Shown: positions 14,922 to 23,587 of the stretch, piece by piece
How the letters are laid out: each line of letters opens with the position of its first letter
Numbering within the stretch: the stretch's first letter is position 1
Assembly: GCA_934589525.1 (NCBI GenBank)
Contig: CAKTOB010000031.1
Coordinates: forward strand, 1-26,911
Reading direction: 5' to 3'
Source: an uncultured Oscillospiraceae bacterium
Lineage (GTDB): Bacteria > Bacillota > Clostridia > Oscillospirales > Oscillospiraceae
Length of the DNA stretch: 26,911 bases
Notes under the pieces: model-generated
Seen by the model: only the letters and a program-made list of their open reading frames with translations
What the model was told of the DNA's origin: nothing
Database searches by the model: none
Program-made: the position numbers and the translations under genes

Positions 14922-16289
14922 TCAGACGCTCTGGGCTTCCTTTTCCCGGCGCTTGATGCACATATGATAGGCAGGAACCAAAAACACATCCGCCAAGATC
15001 CAGGCGGCGGGGCTGGCATAGCACACGGCGGTAAAGCCGATCACCGGCACCAGGCCGATGGCCACCGCACCCCGGGCGATCATCTCAAAGACTCCGGCGA
15101 TGACCGCCAGATTGGAGTAGCCCAGGCCCTGAATGGTGAAGCGGTACAGATTGACCCCCAGAAGCGGAATGTAGAAGGCGGCGTTGGTCACCAGCATCTG
15201 CCGGGCCAGGGGCAGGATCTCCGCGGCGGAGGCGGCATCCTTGGAATCCAGGAACAGCCCCGCCATTTGCGCGCCGCCAAAATACATGGCCGCCATGGCA
15301 ATGACAAAATAGACGGTGCCCAGAATGGCGCAGTCCCGAACCCCTTCCCGCACCCGCTGGAGCTTCCCGGCCCCCAGGTTTTGCCCGGCGAAGGTGGCGG
15401 CCATGGTGCCCATGGCGTCATAGGGGCAGGCAAAGAGGTTCGTCACCTTGCCGGAGGCCGCCACCGCCGCCATGGCCACCGGCCCCAGGCCGTTGACGGC
15501 GGTCTGCAAGAGAATGCTGCCGATGGCGGTAATGGAATACTGCATGCCCATGGGCAGGCCCATGAGCAGCAGCCGATGGGCACAGAAGGACCGGAGCTTC
15601 AGATTCTCCCGGCGCAGCCGGAGAATGGGGAACTTTTTGGCCATGTATACCAGGCACAATAGCCCCGAGATCAGCTGGCTCACCAGCGTGGCCCAGCCCG
15701 CACCGGCCACGCCCATTTGCAGCCACACCACGCAAACCAGGTCCAGAGCCACATTCAGAAGGCTGGAAAAAATCAGGAACAGCAGCGGCGTCCGGCTGTC
15801 TCCCAGAGAGCGGAGGATGCCGGAGAGCAGATTATAGAGCATGGTGGCAGGAATTGCCAGAAAAATCAGGAAAATATAGTCATAGGCATAGGAAAAAGTG
15901 CTCTCCGGGGTCTTCATGGCCGTCAAAATCCACCGGCAGCCCAGAGTGGTGGCCAAAGTGATCACCAGCGCCAGCAGCGCCCCCAGCCAGATCATATTGC
16001 CCACAAAATCCCGCAGGCCCTCATAGTCCTTCTCCCCAAATTTCTGGGCCACAGGAATGGCAAAGCCCGCACAAATCCCGTTGCACAGTCCCAGCACCAG
16101 GAAGGAGATCGACCCCGTAGAGCCCACCCCCGCCAGGGCCTCCATGCCCAGAAAATTACCGACCACCACCGTATCCACCATGGCATAAAACTGCTGAAAC
16201 AGCAGCCCCAGCAGCAGCGGCAGAATAAACGCCAACAAAATCGGCATGGGCGCCCCCACAGTCATATCACGCGTCCGTTCCTTCGGCAT
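14922..16289 (-). CDS. MATE-family efflux transporter
   Basis: MATE exporters move organic cations, drugs or metabolites out of the cell in exchange for Na+ or H+. The 455-residue product has 12 hydrophobic segments in two similar halves. These include LLLGLLFQQFYAMVDTVVVGNFLG and AGVGSTGSISFLVLGL in the first half, and GLPMGMQYSITAIGSILLQTAVNGLGP with AGQNLGAGKLQRVREGVR in the second. Length and motifs fit the DinF/NorM-like Clostridia group. The ATG at 16289 lies 7 nt after GGAGGG; a longer start at 16310 has no such site. It has its own promoter and terminator, so linkage with the adjacent glycan genes is by position only. Substrate is unknown. Confidence 0.92.
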   Translation of the reverse strand: MPKERTRDMTVGAPMPILLAFILPLLLGLLFQQFYAMVDTVVVGNFLGMEALAGVGSTGSISFLVLGLCNGICAGFAIPVAQKFGEKDYEGLRDFVGNMIWLGALLALVITLATTLGCRWILTAMKTPESTFSYAYDYIFLIFLAIPATMLYNLLSGILRSLGDSRTPLLFLIFSSLLNVALDLVCVVWLQMGVAGAGWATLVSQLISGLLCLVYMAKKFPILRLRRENLKLRSFCAHRLLLMGLPMGMQYSITAIGSILLQTAVNGLGPVAMAAVAASGKVTNLFACPYDAMGTMAATFAGQNLGAGKLQRVREGVRDCAILGTVYFVIAMAAMYFGGAQMAGLFLDSKDAASAAEILPLARQMLVTNAAFYIPLLGVNLYRFTIQGLGYSNLAVIAGVFEMIARGAVAIGLVPVIGFTAVCYASPAAWILADVFLVPAYHMCIKRREKEAQSV

Positions 16290-16332
16290 CCACGTTCCCT
16301 CCAAACACACAAAATAGCTTTTTCAAGCGCAA

Positions 16333-16361
16333 ATAGTAACACTGTTTTCTTCCCCTGTCAA
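16333..16361 (-). promoter_or_regulatory. Promoter of the MATE transporter gene
   Basis: On the minus strand a perfect TTGACA (16361-16356), a 17-nt spacer and TACTAT (16338-16333) form a strong sigma-A promoter about 45 nt before the start codon. Confidence 0.88.
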
Positions 16362-16491
16362 TCCGGGAAAATTACATAAAATAGGAACTTCAAATCCCCC
16401 CATTCCCTGTCAAACCGCCCGCAGCCCCAAAACCGCCCACTTTCTCCCCTCCCCCGTCTTTTACAAAATATTCAAAATTCAAAAATACTTC

Positions 16492-16519
16492 TTGACATTT
16501 TCCAAAAACGTGATATTAT
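16492..16519 (+). promoter_or_regulatory. Promoter of tRNA-Tyr
   Basis: A perfect TTGACA (16492-16497), 16-nt spacer and TATTAT (16514-16519) lie about 23 nt upstream of the mature tRNA 5' end. Confidence 0.8.
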
Positions 16520-16548
16520 AAACAAGTTCTGACAAGGACAGCATATCT

Positions 16549-16633
16549 GGGGGAATTCCCGAGTGGCCAAAGGGGACAGACTGTAAATCTGCTGCTTATA
16601 GCTTCGGTGGTTCGAATCCACCTTCCCCCACCA
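16549..16633 (+). tRNA. tRNA-Tyr (anticodon GTA)
   Basis: The 85-nt gene folds as a class II tRNA. The acceptor arm GGGGGAA pairs with TTCCCCC and the CCA end is encoded (16631-16633). The D arm pairs CCC with GGG. The anticodon loop CTGTAAA carries GTA at 16583-16585. A long variable arm (GCT/AGC) is present, and the T arm GGTGG/CCACC encloses TTCGAAT. The outermost anticodon-stem pair appears to be an A-C mismatch. Confidence 0.96.
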
Positions 16634-16635
16634 AA

Positions 16636-16690
16636 ACAAAGAAATCCGAACTTCTTCCCTGTGGGGGATGGGTTCGGGTTTCTTGTTTTT
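16636..16690 (+). terminator. Terminator after tRNA-Tyr
   Basis: GAAATCCGAAC pairs with GTTCGGGTTTC (one G-T pair), with flanking ACAA/TTGT pairs, around a 20-nt loop, and TTTTT follows. It lies 2 nt past the CCA end. Confidence 0.8.
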
Positions 16691-16734
16691 GTTAGGGACA
16701 TTACATATTGATACCTGTGTACTATAGTCGATAC

Positions 16735-16774
16735 CAAAATTAGAGGGCACACCCTTGAGTGCCCTCTAATTTTG
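16735..16774. terminator. Perfect symmetric hairpin, possible bidirectional terminator
   Basis: CAAAATTAGAGGGCAC (16735-16750) pairs perfectly with 16759-16774 over 16 bp around an 8-nt loop. The A-run and T-run at the base give each strand a T-tract. It stands alone between the tRNA terminator and a gene remnant, so it may be the old end of an inserted element. Confidence 0.6.
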
Positions 16775-16795
16775 CCTATCCGGCACAAAAATATC

Positions 16796-16963
16796 ATGAG
16801 GCTTTTGCGGATGGACTTGAGCGTTCACTCTATTATTTGTGAAATGCATGAGAAACCTTCTCTTGTTATGCTACTCAGCGCCAAGCAGGAAACATCCCGA
16901 CTGCTCAAAGAAGACACAGAAGAACGGCAGGTACGGCAGATGATGCAGCGCGGAAATTCCTAA
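16796..16963 (+). pseudogene. Probable gene remnant downstream of tRNA-Tyr
   Basis: A short open frame encodes about 55 residues (MRLLRMDLSVHSIICEMHEK and after), ending in a charged helical tail (LKEDTEERQVRQMMQRGNS). It has no ribosome binding site and no promoter, and it starts just past a hairpin. It looks like the 3' end of a longer gene whose front has been lost, perhaps from a mobile element, but I do not recognise the family. The stretch 16964-17050 beyond it shows nothing else. Confidence 0.3.
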
Positions 16964-17041
16964 CAATTCAGAAGTAGTCCGAGCAAAGCAGCCAGACATG
17001 AACCGGAGCGCTGATATAACGCACTGCGTCCATCGGTGCAT

Positions 17042-17099
17042 AAAAACTTTGCAAAGAGGGGGAGCGTATCTGCTGCTGCGCGGATACGTCCCTCTTTTT
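17042..17099. terminator. Terminator downstream of the ABC/ECF operon
   Basis: AAAGAGGG...CGTATC (17053-17070) pairs with GATACG...CCCTCTTT (17083-17098), with two unpaired bases in one arm. T-runs occur on both sides: TTTTT at 17095-17099 on plus, and GTTTTTA at 17047-17042 on minus. The minus-strand operon ends 60 nt upstream of it. Confidence 0.7.
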
Positions 17100-17158
17100 C
17101 CGTTGAATTCTCATGTCCTGCCGCAGTCGGCGGTGACTCCTTCAGCTGTGCTGCATTT

Positions 17159-18892
17159 TTACAGCTTCCAGCCAACAGCCTTTTCACGGCCGCTGATAAA
17201 ATGGCGATAGATGCCATCCTGTACCATGAGTTCTTCGTGCGTGCCGCGCTGGACGATCTGTCCCTTGTCCACCACGAGAATCTGATCTGCATGACGGACG
17301 GTTTTGAGCCTGTGAGCGATCATGATGACGGTTTTCTCCTGGGTCAGTTCCTGGATGGCCTCCATCAGCTCCTTCTCGTTCTCCGGGTCCACATTGGCGG
17401 TGGCCTCGTCGAGAATGATGATCGGTGCATCCTTCATCATGGCACGGGCAATGGAAAGCCGCTGGCGCTCACCGCCGGAAAGCGTGCCGCCAGCCTCGCC
17501 AATGACCGTTTCGTACCCTTGCGGCAGCTTTAGAATGAAGTCGTGGCAGCGGGCCTTTTTCGCCGCCGCAACGACCTTCTCCATCGGCGCGTCCGGCTGG
17601 CCAAAGCGGATATTGTTTGCAATCGTATCATGGAACAGATAGACATTCTGAAACACAAAGCTGAAATTCTGCATCAGGCTGTCCATATCGTATTCACGCA
17701 CATCACGACCGCCGAGCGTGACCGTTCCTGCGTCTACATCCCAGAAGCGGGAAAGCAGATGGCAGAGCGTGGTCTTGCCGCCGCCGGAAGGCCCGACAAT
17801 GGCCGTCGTTGTCCGCTCTGGGATATCCAGCGTAATTCCATTGATGATCGGCTTTTCGCCATAGGAAAAGCGAATGTTCTCTGCGTGGAGATCGCGGTGC
17901 TCCGGGCTGAACTCCGCACCGGAAATATCCATGGCGGGTAGGTTCAGAATATCGGTCGCCTGATTCACACAGGTGTCCACTACTCGCAGCAGGCTCGATT
18001 GTGTACCGGCCTGTTCCAGGCCTTCGGTGAACAGGAAGGAGCAGATGCAGAGCATCGCGCAGTTCAGCAGATCCATTCTGCCGCCGGCATAGAGGACAAG
18101 CGACAGCACCACTACGCCCACATCGATGAGCTTGGCAATGACATTCTGCGCCAGCATCAACGGCAGGAGCTTCAACTCCATGTCGGTGTTGGCATCCACA
18201 TTCTCATCAATGGCGGCATTCAATCTGCGGTTATATTTGCCGATAAGGGAGTAGGACTTCACTTCGGCGATTCCCTTAATGAATTCCAGCACCCGCTCCA
18301 CTACCGCTGTGTCTCCGGTGAACTTGCGGCAGGTCGTTTGCTCGGATTTGACCTGCAATGCGTGATTTGCGGCATAGTAGACAGCAAGGCCTGCGATAAT
18401 GAACAATCCGACCCGCCAATCGAACAGGCACACCGCCAGCGTCATGACCGCCGTGGAGAAAATGCCCTCCGTGACAAGCATGACCACGCGGGTGGACACG
18501 CCGGAGAGGTTATCCATGATATTGGTGGTAACAGAGGTGATGGCACCGAGGCTGTTTTCGTCGAAATAGCCCATGGGCAGATACCGCAGATGTTCGGCGA
18601 TCTGTACGCGCTTGTTGGCAGTGGTGCAGTAGCCGCCGTCCGTCTGCAAGGCAGTGGCACGGTATTTGAGAATCGAAGAACCGATGACAGATACCAGCAT
18701 AATAGAAAGCGACAGCAAGATCGTTTTAGCGGTCACGCCACCTGTCAGAATCGCCCCAAGCATTACGCCAATCGCCGGAATTTTGAGTGCCGAAAACAGC
18801 GCAGCTAATACGCCGAGGGCGATGGAACGATAAAACTCTTTCCGCTCACGCTCGTCGCAGAAATGAAAGAACTTTCTCAAAATCTCAAGCAC
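17159..18892 (-). CDS. ABC half-transporter (membrane domain fused to ATPase)
   Basis: The 577-residue product has a six-helix membrane domain (about residues 20-310). Its ATPase domain (about 340-560) carries Walker A GPSGGGKTT, Q-loop VFQNVYLF, signature LSGGERQRLSIAR, Walker B IIILDEATA and switch IAHR. All catalytic residues are present. It starts at GTG 18892 with AAGGAGGTG upstream, overlapping the previous gene by 8 nt; the longer open frame to 19012 lies inside that gene and is rejected. It probably forms a heterodimer with the preceding ABC protein. The exporter-like fold is also used by importer pairs such as YbtPQ and IrtAB, and context with an ECF module and an AraC regulator makes uptake plausible, but direction is not proven. 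Confidence 0.88.
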   Translation of the reverse strand: MLEILRKFFHFCDERERKEFYRSIALGVLAALFSALKIPAIGVMLGAILTGGVTAKTILLSLSIMLVSVIGSSILKYRATALQTDGGYCTTANKRVQIAEHLRYLPMGYFDENSLGAITSVTTNIMDNLSGVSTRVVMLVTEGIFSTAVMTLAVCLFDWRVGLFIIAGLAVYYAANHALQVKSEQTTCRKFTGDTAVVERVLEFIKGIAEVKSYSLIGKYNRRLNAAIDENVDANTDMELKLLPLMLAQNVIAKLIDVGVVVLSLVLYAGGRMDLLNCAMLCICSFLFTEGLEQAGTQSSLLRVVDTCVNQATDILNLPAMDISGAEFSPEHRDLHAENIRFSYGEKPIINGITLDIPERTTTAIVGPSGGGKTTLCHLLSRFWDVDAGTVTLGGRDVREYDMDSLMQNFSFVFQNVYLFHDTIANNIRFGQPDAPMEKVVAAAKKARCHDFILKLPQGYETVIGEAGGTLSGGERQRLSIARAMMKDAPIIILDEATANVDPENEKELMEAIQELTQEKTVIMIAHRLKTVRHADQILVVDKGQIVQRGTHEELMVQDGIYRHFISGREKAVGWKL

Positions 18893-20654
18893 GGTCCGCA
18901 CCTCCTTCCGTGCTGTCACGGGATGCGATATGCGCATTCCAAAGGGCTTCATACAACGGGCAGGTTTGCAGAAGCTGTGTCTGCGTCCCCGCAGCTTCAA
19001 CGCGTCCGTCATTTACCACGACAATCTGGTCGGCATCCACGATGGTGGAGAGCCGGTGGGCAATGACGATGAGCGTCTTGCCCCGCACGAGCCGCGCAAC
19101 GCTCTCTTGAATGATGGCTTCAGTCCCCGGGTCAGTGTAAGCCGTAGCCTCGTCCAGAATGACGATGGGCGCGTTTTTCAGCACCGCACGGGCAATGGAA
19201 ATGCGCTGTCTTTCGCCGCCGGAGAGATGTCCGCCGCCGCTGCCGACGACCGTATCAAAGCCGTTCTCAAGCCCCATGATGAAGTCATAGCAACCGCAGT
19301 CGCGTGCCGCCTGTTCTACCTCGGCATCGCTTGCATCGGGCTTACCCATACGGATGTTCTCCCGCACGGTATCGTCGAACAGAAAATTATCCTGCGATAC
19401 ATAGGCGATGAGCTTGTGATAATGCTCTGCGGAAATATTGCGGATATCCACGCCGCCCACGGTGATACTGCCGCTACCCACATCCCAGAAGGATGCAATC
19501 AGCTTGGCAATGGTGGATTTGCCGCTGCCGGATGGGCCAACCAGTGCGTTGACCGTTCCCTCGCGGAAAGTAAGGTCAATGCCGTGCAGCACCTCGGCGT
19601 CGTTGTAGCCAAAGTGAACGTCACGCAGTTCCACGGTGCTGCCCTGCGGTGCCTCTGTGTCCGTTTTGGGGCGGGACAGTTCCGGAGCAGTCAGAATGTC
19701 CGTCACCTGACCGATGATGGTGTCCACCTTGGCCAGATCGTCTGTGAACTTCATGCAACCGATGACGGGCGTGATCAGTCCCATAGAAAGAATAACAATG
19801 AGAATGAATTTCTCCGGCGTCAGCGTTCCGTTTTTCAGCAGCAGCCCGCCAATGGGCAACACGCCCAGGAGCGTCGCCGGCATAATGTTCATGGCAAAGG
19901 TGAAGTAGAAATTGCTCTTGTTCATCCAGTCGATGTAGCTCCGTGCACACTTTTTTGCAGCGGTGACAAACTTTTCATAGCTGCTTTTCGCCTTTCCGAA
20001 CACCTTGATGACCTCAATCCCGCCGATGTACTCCACTGCCGCATCGTTCAGGGTGTTGGTGGCCGCCACGGTACGGACATAATTTTCGTTGTAGCCCGCC
20101 ATCATCAGTATGAAGAATATCATGCCAAGTGGGAATGTAATAAGCGATACAAGCGCCATGCGCCAGTCAATGACAAACAGATAAATCAAGGTTGCCACAG
20201 CGACTGCGGCATTGCTGCTCATCTCCGGGATTGCGTGCGCCAGTGTTGGTTCGATACTGTCCACGCGCTCGACAAGGATGTTTTTCAGCTCTCCGGAGCC
20301 TCTGGCCTGCACATCGCCCAGGGGCATTTTAGCCAGCTTGGCAAGTCCCTGCTTTCGGATGTTGCCCAGTACAGCGAAGGTTGCCTTGTGGGACTGCGCC
20401 GTAGATAGCGAATGGAGCAACACCCGCAATAGCCAGAACGCCGCCATGACAGCGCAGTCGATCAAATAGCTTGCGAGGTCTTTGTTTCCGGTCAATAACT
20501 TGCCAATGACCCTTGCCATCACACAGAACGGCAGGATCTGAAACGCCGCACCGATGACGGCGAGGATCACGCTTGCGATGTAGCCAGATTTTTTCTGCCC
20601 GGCAAAGTCAAAGACCCAGCCGAAGGTACTTTTTTCTTTTTTCACATTTCTCAC
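18885..20654 (-). CDS. ABC half-transporter (membrane domain fused to ATPase)
   Basis: The 589-residue product has an N-terminal six-helix membrane domain (about 25-320). Its ATPase domain (about 345-565) has Walker A GPSGSGKST, Q-loop YVSQDNFLFDD, signature LSGGERQRISIAR, Walker B IVILDEATA and switch IAHR. It is the likely partner of the next gene, and both ATP sites look intact. The start is uncertain: GTG 20654 overlaps the stop of the upstream EcfA gene (GTGA), while GTG 20645, three codons later, is better spaced from GAGGTGA. Its nearest well-known analogues in layout are the paired, fused ABC proteins of siderophore uptake (YbtP/YbtQ, IrtA/IrtB), but drug or peptide export cannot be excluded. 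Confidence 0.87.
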   Translation of the reverse strand: MRNVKKEKSTFGWVFDFAGQKKSGYIASVILAVIGAAFQILPFCVMARVIGKLLTGNKDLASYLIDCAVMAAFWLLRVLLHSLSTAQSHKATFAVLGNIRKQGLAKLAKMPLGDVQARGSGELKNILVERVDSIEPTLAHAIPEMSSNAAVAVATLIYLFVIDWRMALVSLITFPLGMIFFILMMAGYNENYVRTVAATNTLNDAAVEYIGGIEVIKVFGKAKSSYEKFVTAAKKCARSYIDWMNKSNFYFTFAMNIMPATLLGVLPIGGLLLKNGTLTPEKFILIVILSMGLITPVIGCMKFTDDLAKVDTIIGQVTDILTAPELSRPKTDTEAPQGSTVELRDVHFGYNDAEVLHGIDLTFREGTVNALVGPSGSGKSTIAKLIASFWDVGSGSITVGGVDIRNISAEHYHKLIAYVSQDNFLFDDTVRENIRMGKPDASDAEVEQAARDCGCYDFIMGLENGFDTVVGSGGGHLSGGERQRISIARAVLKNAPIVILDEATAYTDPGTEAIIQESVARLVRGKTLIVIAHRLSTIVDADQIVVVNDGRVEAAGTQTQLLQTCPLYEALWNAHIASRDSTEGGADRA

Positions 20655-22108
20655 CTCACATCGAAGATCTTTTTCACGGTCGGGAGCAGTGCTTCTGTTA
20701 TGGAAAAATCGTCCCGTATTTCACCGCCGTCCAAATGCAGCACTCTTGTGCAGGTGCGGCAAACAAACTCATAATCGTGGGTGACGATAAAAATGACCTT
20801 GCCCATATCGGACAGCCGACGAATAAGAGAGGAAAGCCGCACCATGCTGTCATAGTCCAGACCGCTGGTCGGCTCATCAAAAACAAGCAATTCCTTGCCG
20901 CAGACCATCGAAGCCGCCGCTGCAAGGCGCTGCTTTTGACCTCCCGAAAGGGTGTTTGGATGCCGCTCACGAAACGGCGCAAGACCAAGTTCTTCAAGTG
21001 TTTGTTCTGCAAGTGCCGTGTCAGGCTGCTTGATGCCGAAGGTGCATTCTTCCTCCACGCTTTCGGCAAAGAGCTGATAGTTCACATCCTGCATGACCAT
21101 GTAGGAACGCTTCATGCGCTCTTTCATTTTCTGCGTTTTCCCGTTCCAGAGATATGCTCCGGTCGTTTCCTTGTGCAGACCGCAGAGCGCACGTGAGAAT
21201 GTTGTTTTCCCCGCGCCGTTGTGTCCGACAACGGCGATGATGTCGCCGGGGGCAGCCTGCAGAGAGATGTTGCTCAGCACCGCCTGCTTTTTGTATGCCA
21301 GCGCCACATTTTGAAGCTCCAGTACCGGCGGCTGTTTTGACACGGCAGCAAACAACGGCTTTTCCTCCTGCAGGTCGATAGCCCGCAGGCCCATGCTCTG
21401 CCGCTTTTCTGCGGACAGCGCCGCGAACTGCTTCAGCGTGAAGTCGCCTGCGATTCTGCCGTTTTCAAGGTAGATAATACGGTCTGCCACATCTGTGAGG
21501 TAATAGAGTCGATGCTCGGCAACGATTACGGTCTTGCCCTGCGACTTGATAAGCCGCAGATGCTCCCGCAGCTCGCCGATTGCCGTCATATCCAAATTGG
21601 ACGACGGCTCGTCGAGCAGATAGACCTGCGGGCTCATGGCATAGACCGAGGCAAAGGCAATTTTCTGCTTCTCCCCTCCGGAGAGAGCGAAGATATTGCG
21701 GCCGAGCAGGTTTTCGATGTGCAGCGCCTTGGCTGTTTCTGCCACACGCCGCATCATCTGCTCCTGCGGGACGGCCTCATTTTCCATACCGAAGGCAATC
21801 TCACTGTCGGTGTCCACATTAAAAAACTGCGTCCGGGGATTCTGGAACACGCTGCCCACCTTCTCCGCAATGCGGTACATGGGCAGCTCGGCAAGGTTTT
21901 CGCCGTCAAGCAGAATCTGTCCGCTCAGCTCGCCCACGAAGAATTGCGGGATCAGACCGTTTATCAGCCGGGTGAGAGTAGTCTTTCCGCAGCCGGAGCG
22001 CCCGCAGAGCAGGACGCACTGTCCGTCCGGAATGGTGAGGTCAATATGCTTCAGCCCTCCGTTCGCGCTGTCCGGATAGGAAAAGGACACATTCTGAAAT
22101 TCGATCAT
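20651..22108 (-). CDS. ECF transporter ATPase with two ABC domains (EcfA-EcfA' fusion)
   Basis: Energy-coupling factor ATPases drive uptake of micronutrients by binding the EcfT subunit. The 485-residue product carries two complete ATPase domains. The first (1-230) has Walker A GRSGCGKTT, signature LSGGEKQKIAFA and Walker B VYLLDEPSS. The second (265-480) has GHNGAGKTT, LSGGQKQRLAAA and LLVFDEPTSGLD. Two domains in one chain replace the usual separate EcfA and EcfA'. The ATG at 22108 overlaps the EcfT stop by ATGA; an upstream in-frame ATG at 22126 is possible but lies inside that gene. It serves the S and T subunits encoded just before it; whether it has any tie to the two ABC exporters downstream is unknown. 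Confidence 0.9.
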   Translation of the reverse strand: MIEFQNVSFSYPDSANGGLKHIDLTIPDGQCVLLCGRSGCGKTTLTRLINGLIPQFFVGELSGQILLDGENLAELPMYRIAEKVGSVFQNPRTQFFNVDTDSEIAFGMENEAVPQEQMMRRVAETAKALHIENLLGRNIFALSGGEKQKIAFASVYAMSPQVYLLDEPSSNLDMTAIGELREHLRLIKSQGKTVIVAEHRLYYLTDVADRIIYLENGRIAGDFTLKQFAALSAEKRQSMGLRAIDLQEEKPLFAAVSKQPPVLELQNVALAYKKQAVLSNISLQAAPGDIIAVVGHNGAGKTTFSRALCGLHKETTGAYLWNGKTQKMKERMKRSYMVMQDVNYQLFAESVEEECTFGIKQPDTALAEQTLEELGLAPFRERHPNTLSGGQKQRLAAAASMVCGKELLVFDEPTSGLDYDSMVRLSSLIRRLSDMGKVIFIVTHDYEFVCRTCTRVLHLDGGEIRDDFSITEALLPTVKKIFDVR

Positions 22109-22806
22109 ACGCCCACCGCCTTCCATACGATCTCCCCAGTAAGAAACGCCGCAAATAGAACCAGTACGAGAAAATCTGCCGCCTGCATCCGAATGTTGAT
22201 AAGGCAGGTGCGGGGCTTCGGGTTCTCAATGCCTCTTGTTACGGAGGCAATGGAAAGCTCGTCCGCTGCCTTGCTTGCCGCCGTTAAAAGCGGCACATAG
22301 ATGCAATTCACCGTCAAGGCCGGCGCTTTCAGAAAGCCCCAAAGGGTCGGCGACACATCCCGCAACCGCATGGCGTCCTTGATATAGTGCCAGTCCTCCT
22401 GGATGGTGGGCAGATACCGCAGCATAACAGCGATGGGGATGGTCAGCTTTTTCGGAATGTGTAGGCGCGCCATAGCGGAGAGAAACTCGCCCACCTTGGT
22501 GGTGGAGATCACCAGCCCGGCAAGCATCCCGCAGGCATAGACCTTATGCACTAAACCGAGGAATGCCACAAACATCGTTCGCCATGTGCCGCTGAGAACA
22601 CCCATGCACCAGATAGTAAATACGCAAATCAGGGCGTATGCAATGATTCCGCGCAAGGCATATTGCCATTTACCGCTGAATGCTGCCAGCAGACCGATGA
22701 GTATCACCAAAGCGAACTGAAAATACAGATTCGGCGCAAACACGGCGCTCAGGACGCAGAGCAGGATAAGAAACAGTTTTGTGCGTGGGTCAAGATGCAG
22801 CTTCAT
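22105..22806 (-). CDS. ecfT: ECF transporter transmembrane subunit EcfT
   Basis: EcfT is the membrane scaffold that links the substrate-binding S component to the ATPases. The 233-residue product begins LDPRTKLFLILLCVLSAVF as is typical, and has about five membrane helices. Its coupling segment includes IPIAVMLRYLPTIQEDWHYIKDAMRLRD, and TRGIENPKPRT stands in for the family's second Ala-Arg-Gly-type coupling motif. The start ATG 22806 overlaps the stop of the S-component gene by ATGA, so translation is coupled. It belongs to the dedicated (group I-like) type because its S component and ATPase are encoded together. Confidence 0.9.
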   Translation of the reverse strand: MKLHLDPRTKLFLILLCVLSAVFAPNLYFQFALVILIGLLAAFSGKWQYALRGIIAYALICVFTIWCMGVLSGTWRTMFVAFLGLVHKVYACGMLAGLVISTTKVGEFLSAMARLHIPKKLTIPIAVMLRYLPTIQEDWHYIKDAMRLRDVSPTLWGFLKAPALTVNCIYVPLLTAASKAADELSIASVTRGIENPKPRTCLINIRMQAADFLVLVLFAAFLTGEIVWKAVGV

Positions 22807-23408
22807 TTCGTAATACCGGCTTTTTCAAATTGCTTTTTCTGCATTTTACAGCCGATAAAGGCACTGAGCGCGGCGGCCAGAATGGTTCCCACCAGCATAA
22901 TGACCATGATCCAGACGGTTCCCGTGGAGCGCATGGTGTCGATATATGACTGCTCCGTGCCGTTACCGAGCATGGTCTTTGCCCAACCGTCGGGGTTGGC
23001 GAAGAATACAAGATAGGAACCGGTGCCGCCGAGGGAAAGCAGAATGTAGGAAAGCGAGTTGATCTTCTTGCTCTGATACTGGCCCGCACCGGCAACGAGG
23101 TCGGCGATAATGCCCATAATGAGGTAGCCCAGCGCCATAGCCCAATGCATACCGGTCACGAACCAGATGATGCACAAAACCGCACCGAGGATAGTAGCTG
23201 CCCAGCGCTTGCGAACCTTAGCCATCATGAGCAGGTACACAGGGCCGCAGAGCAATGCGCTGCCAATCGGCATATAGAAGGTCAGCACGGGATTCGTTGC
23301 GAAGAAAATGCCGCCTACGAGGGCGAATACGAGGAACAACGCCGAGAAAATTCCCACGGTCACAAGGTCCTTCACGGTCAGTCCCTTTTTTACGGATGAT
23401 TGATTCAT
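22803..23408 (-). CDS. MptD-family (Trep_Strep type) ECF transporter S component
   Basis: S components are small membrane proteins that bind the transported micronutrient. The 201-residue product has five to six membrane helices. The sequence (LTVKDLVTVGIFSALFLVFALVGG, NPVLTFYMPIGSALLCGPVYLLM, MHWAMALGYLIMGIIADLVAG) fits the family annotated as MptD or Trep_Strep, known from Treponema and Streptococcus. The substrate of that family is not known to me. The ATG at 23408 lies 8 nt after AAAGGAG. It is the first gene of the operon S-T-A-ABC-ABC, all with overlapping or near-overlapping reading frames, under a promoter that faces an AraC regulator gene. Confidence 0.82.
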   Translation of the reverse strand: MNQSSVKKGLTVKDLVTVGIFSALFLVFALVGGIFFATNPVLTFYMPIGSALLCGPVYLLMMAKVRKRWAATILGAVLCIIWFVTGMHWAMALGYLIMGIIADLVAGAGQYQSKKINSLSYILLSLGGTGSYLVFFANPDGWAKTMLGNGTEQSYIDTMRSTGTVWIMVIMLVGTILAAALSAFIGCKMQKKQFEKAGITK

Positions 23409-23439
23409 AACGATTTCTCCTTTGCAATAGGCAGACAGA

Positions 23440-23468
23440 TTGACTTTCCGCCTGCTTTTTGATATAAT
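23440..23468 (+). promoter_or_regulatory. Promoter of the AraC-type regulator gene
   Basis: TTGACT (23440-23445), a 17-nt spacer and a perfect TATAAT (23463-23468) face the regulator gene. The leader is about 110 nt long and begins with a GTTAG/CTAAC hairpin at 23472-23487. Confidence 0.85.
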
Positions 23469-23495
23469 TTAGTTAGAGGCTGCTAACCACAAATA

Positions 23496-23524
23496 ATCAT
23501 ACAGAAAGCCATCGGCAAATGCAA
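23496..23524 (-). promoter_or_regulatory. Promoter of the ECF/ABC operon
   Basis: On the minus strand TTGCAT (23524-23519), 17 nt and TATGAT (23501-23496) lie about 90 nt upstream of the S-component gene. The poor -35 fits a promoter that needs an activator. A dyad, AGCCAT (23507-23512) and ATGGCT (23524-23529), overlaps the -35 region and is a candidate binding site for the divergent AraC protein. Confidence 0.6.
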
Positions 23525-23587
23525 TGGCTCTCGCTTTGGTTTGGCTAATCGTTGCATATAAAAGCCCAATCGTTTCAAGGAGCAACT

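Noticed and set aside
16472..16797. Minus-strand frames of 92-93 residues over the tRNA
   Set aside because: These are antisense translations of tRNA-Tyr and its terminator, a well-known source of false proteins.
18930..20408. 492-residue plus-strand frame opposite the ABC gene
   Set aside because: It is a shadow of a gene with full ABC motifs on the other strand and shows no domain of its own.
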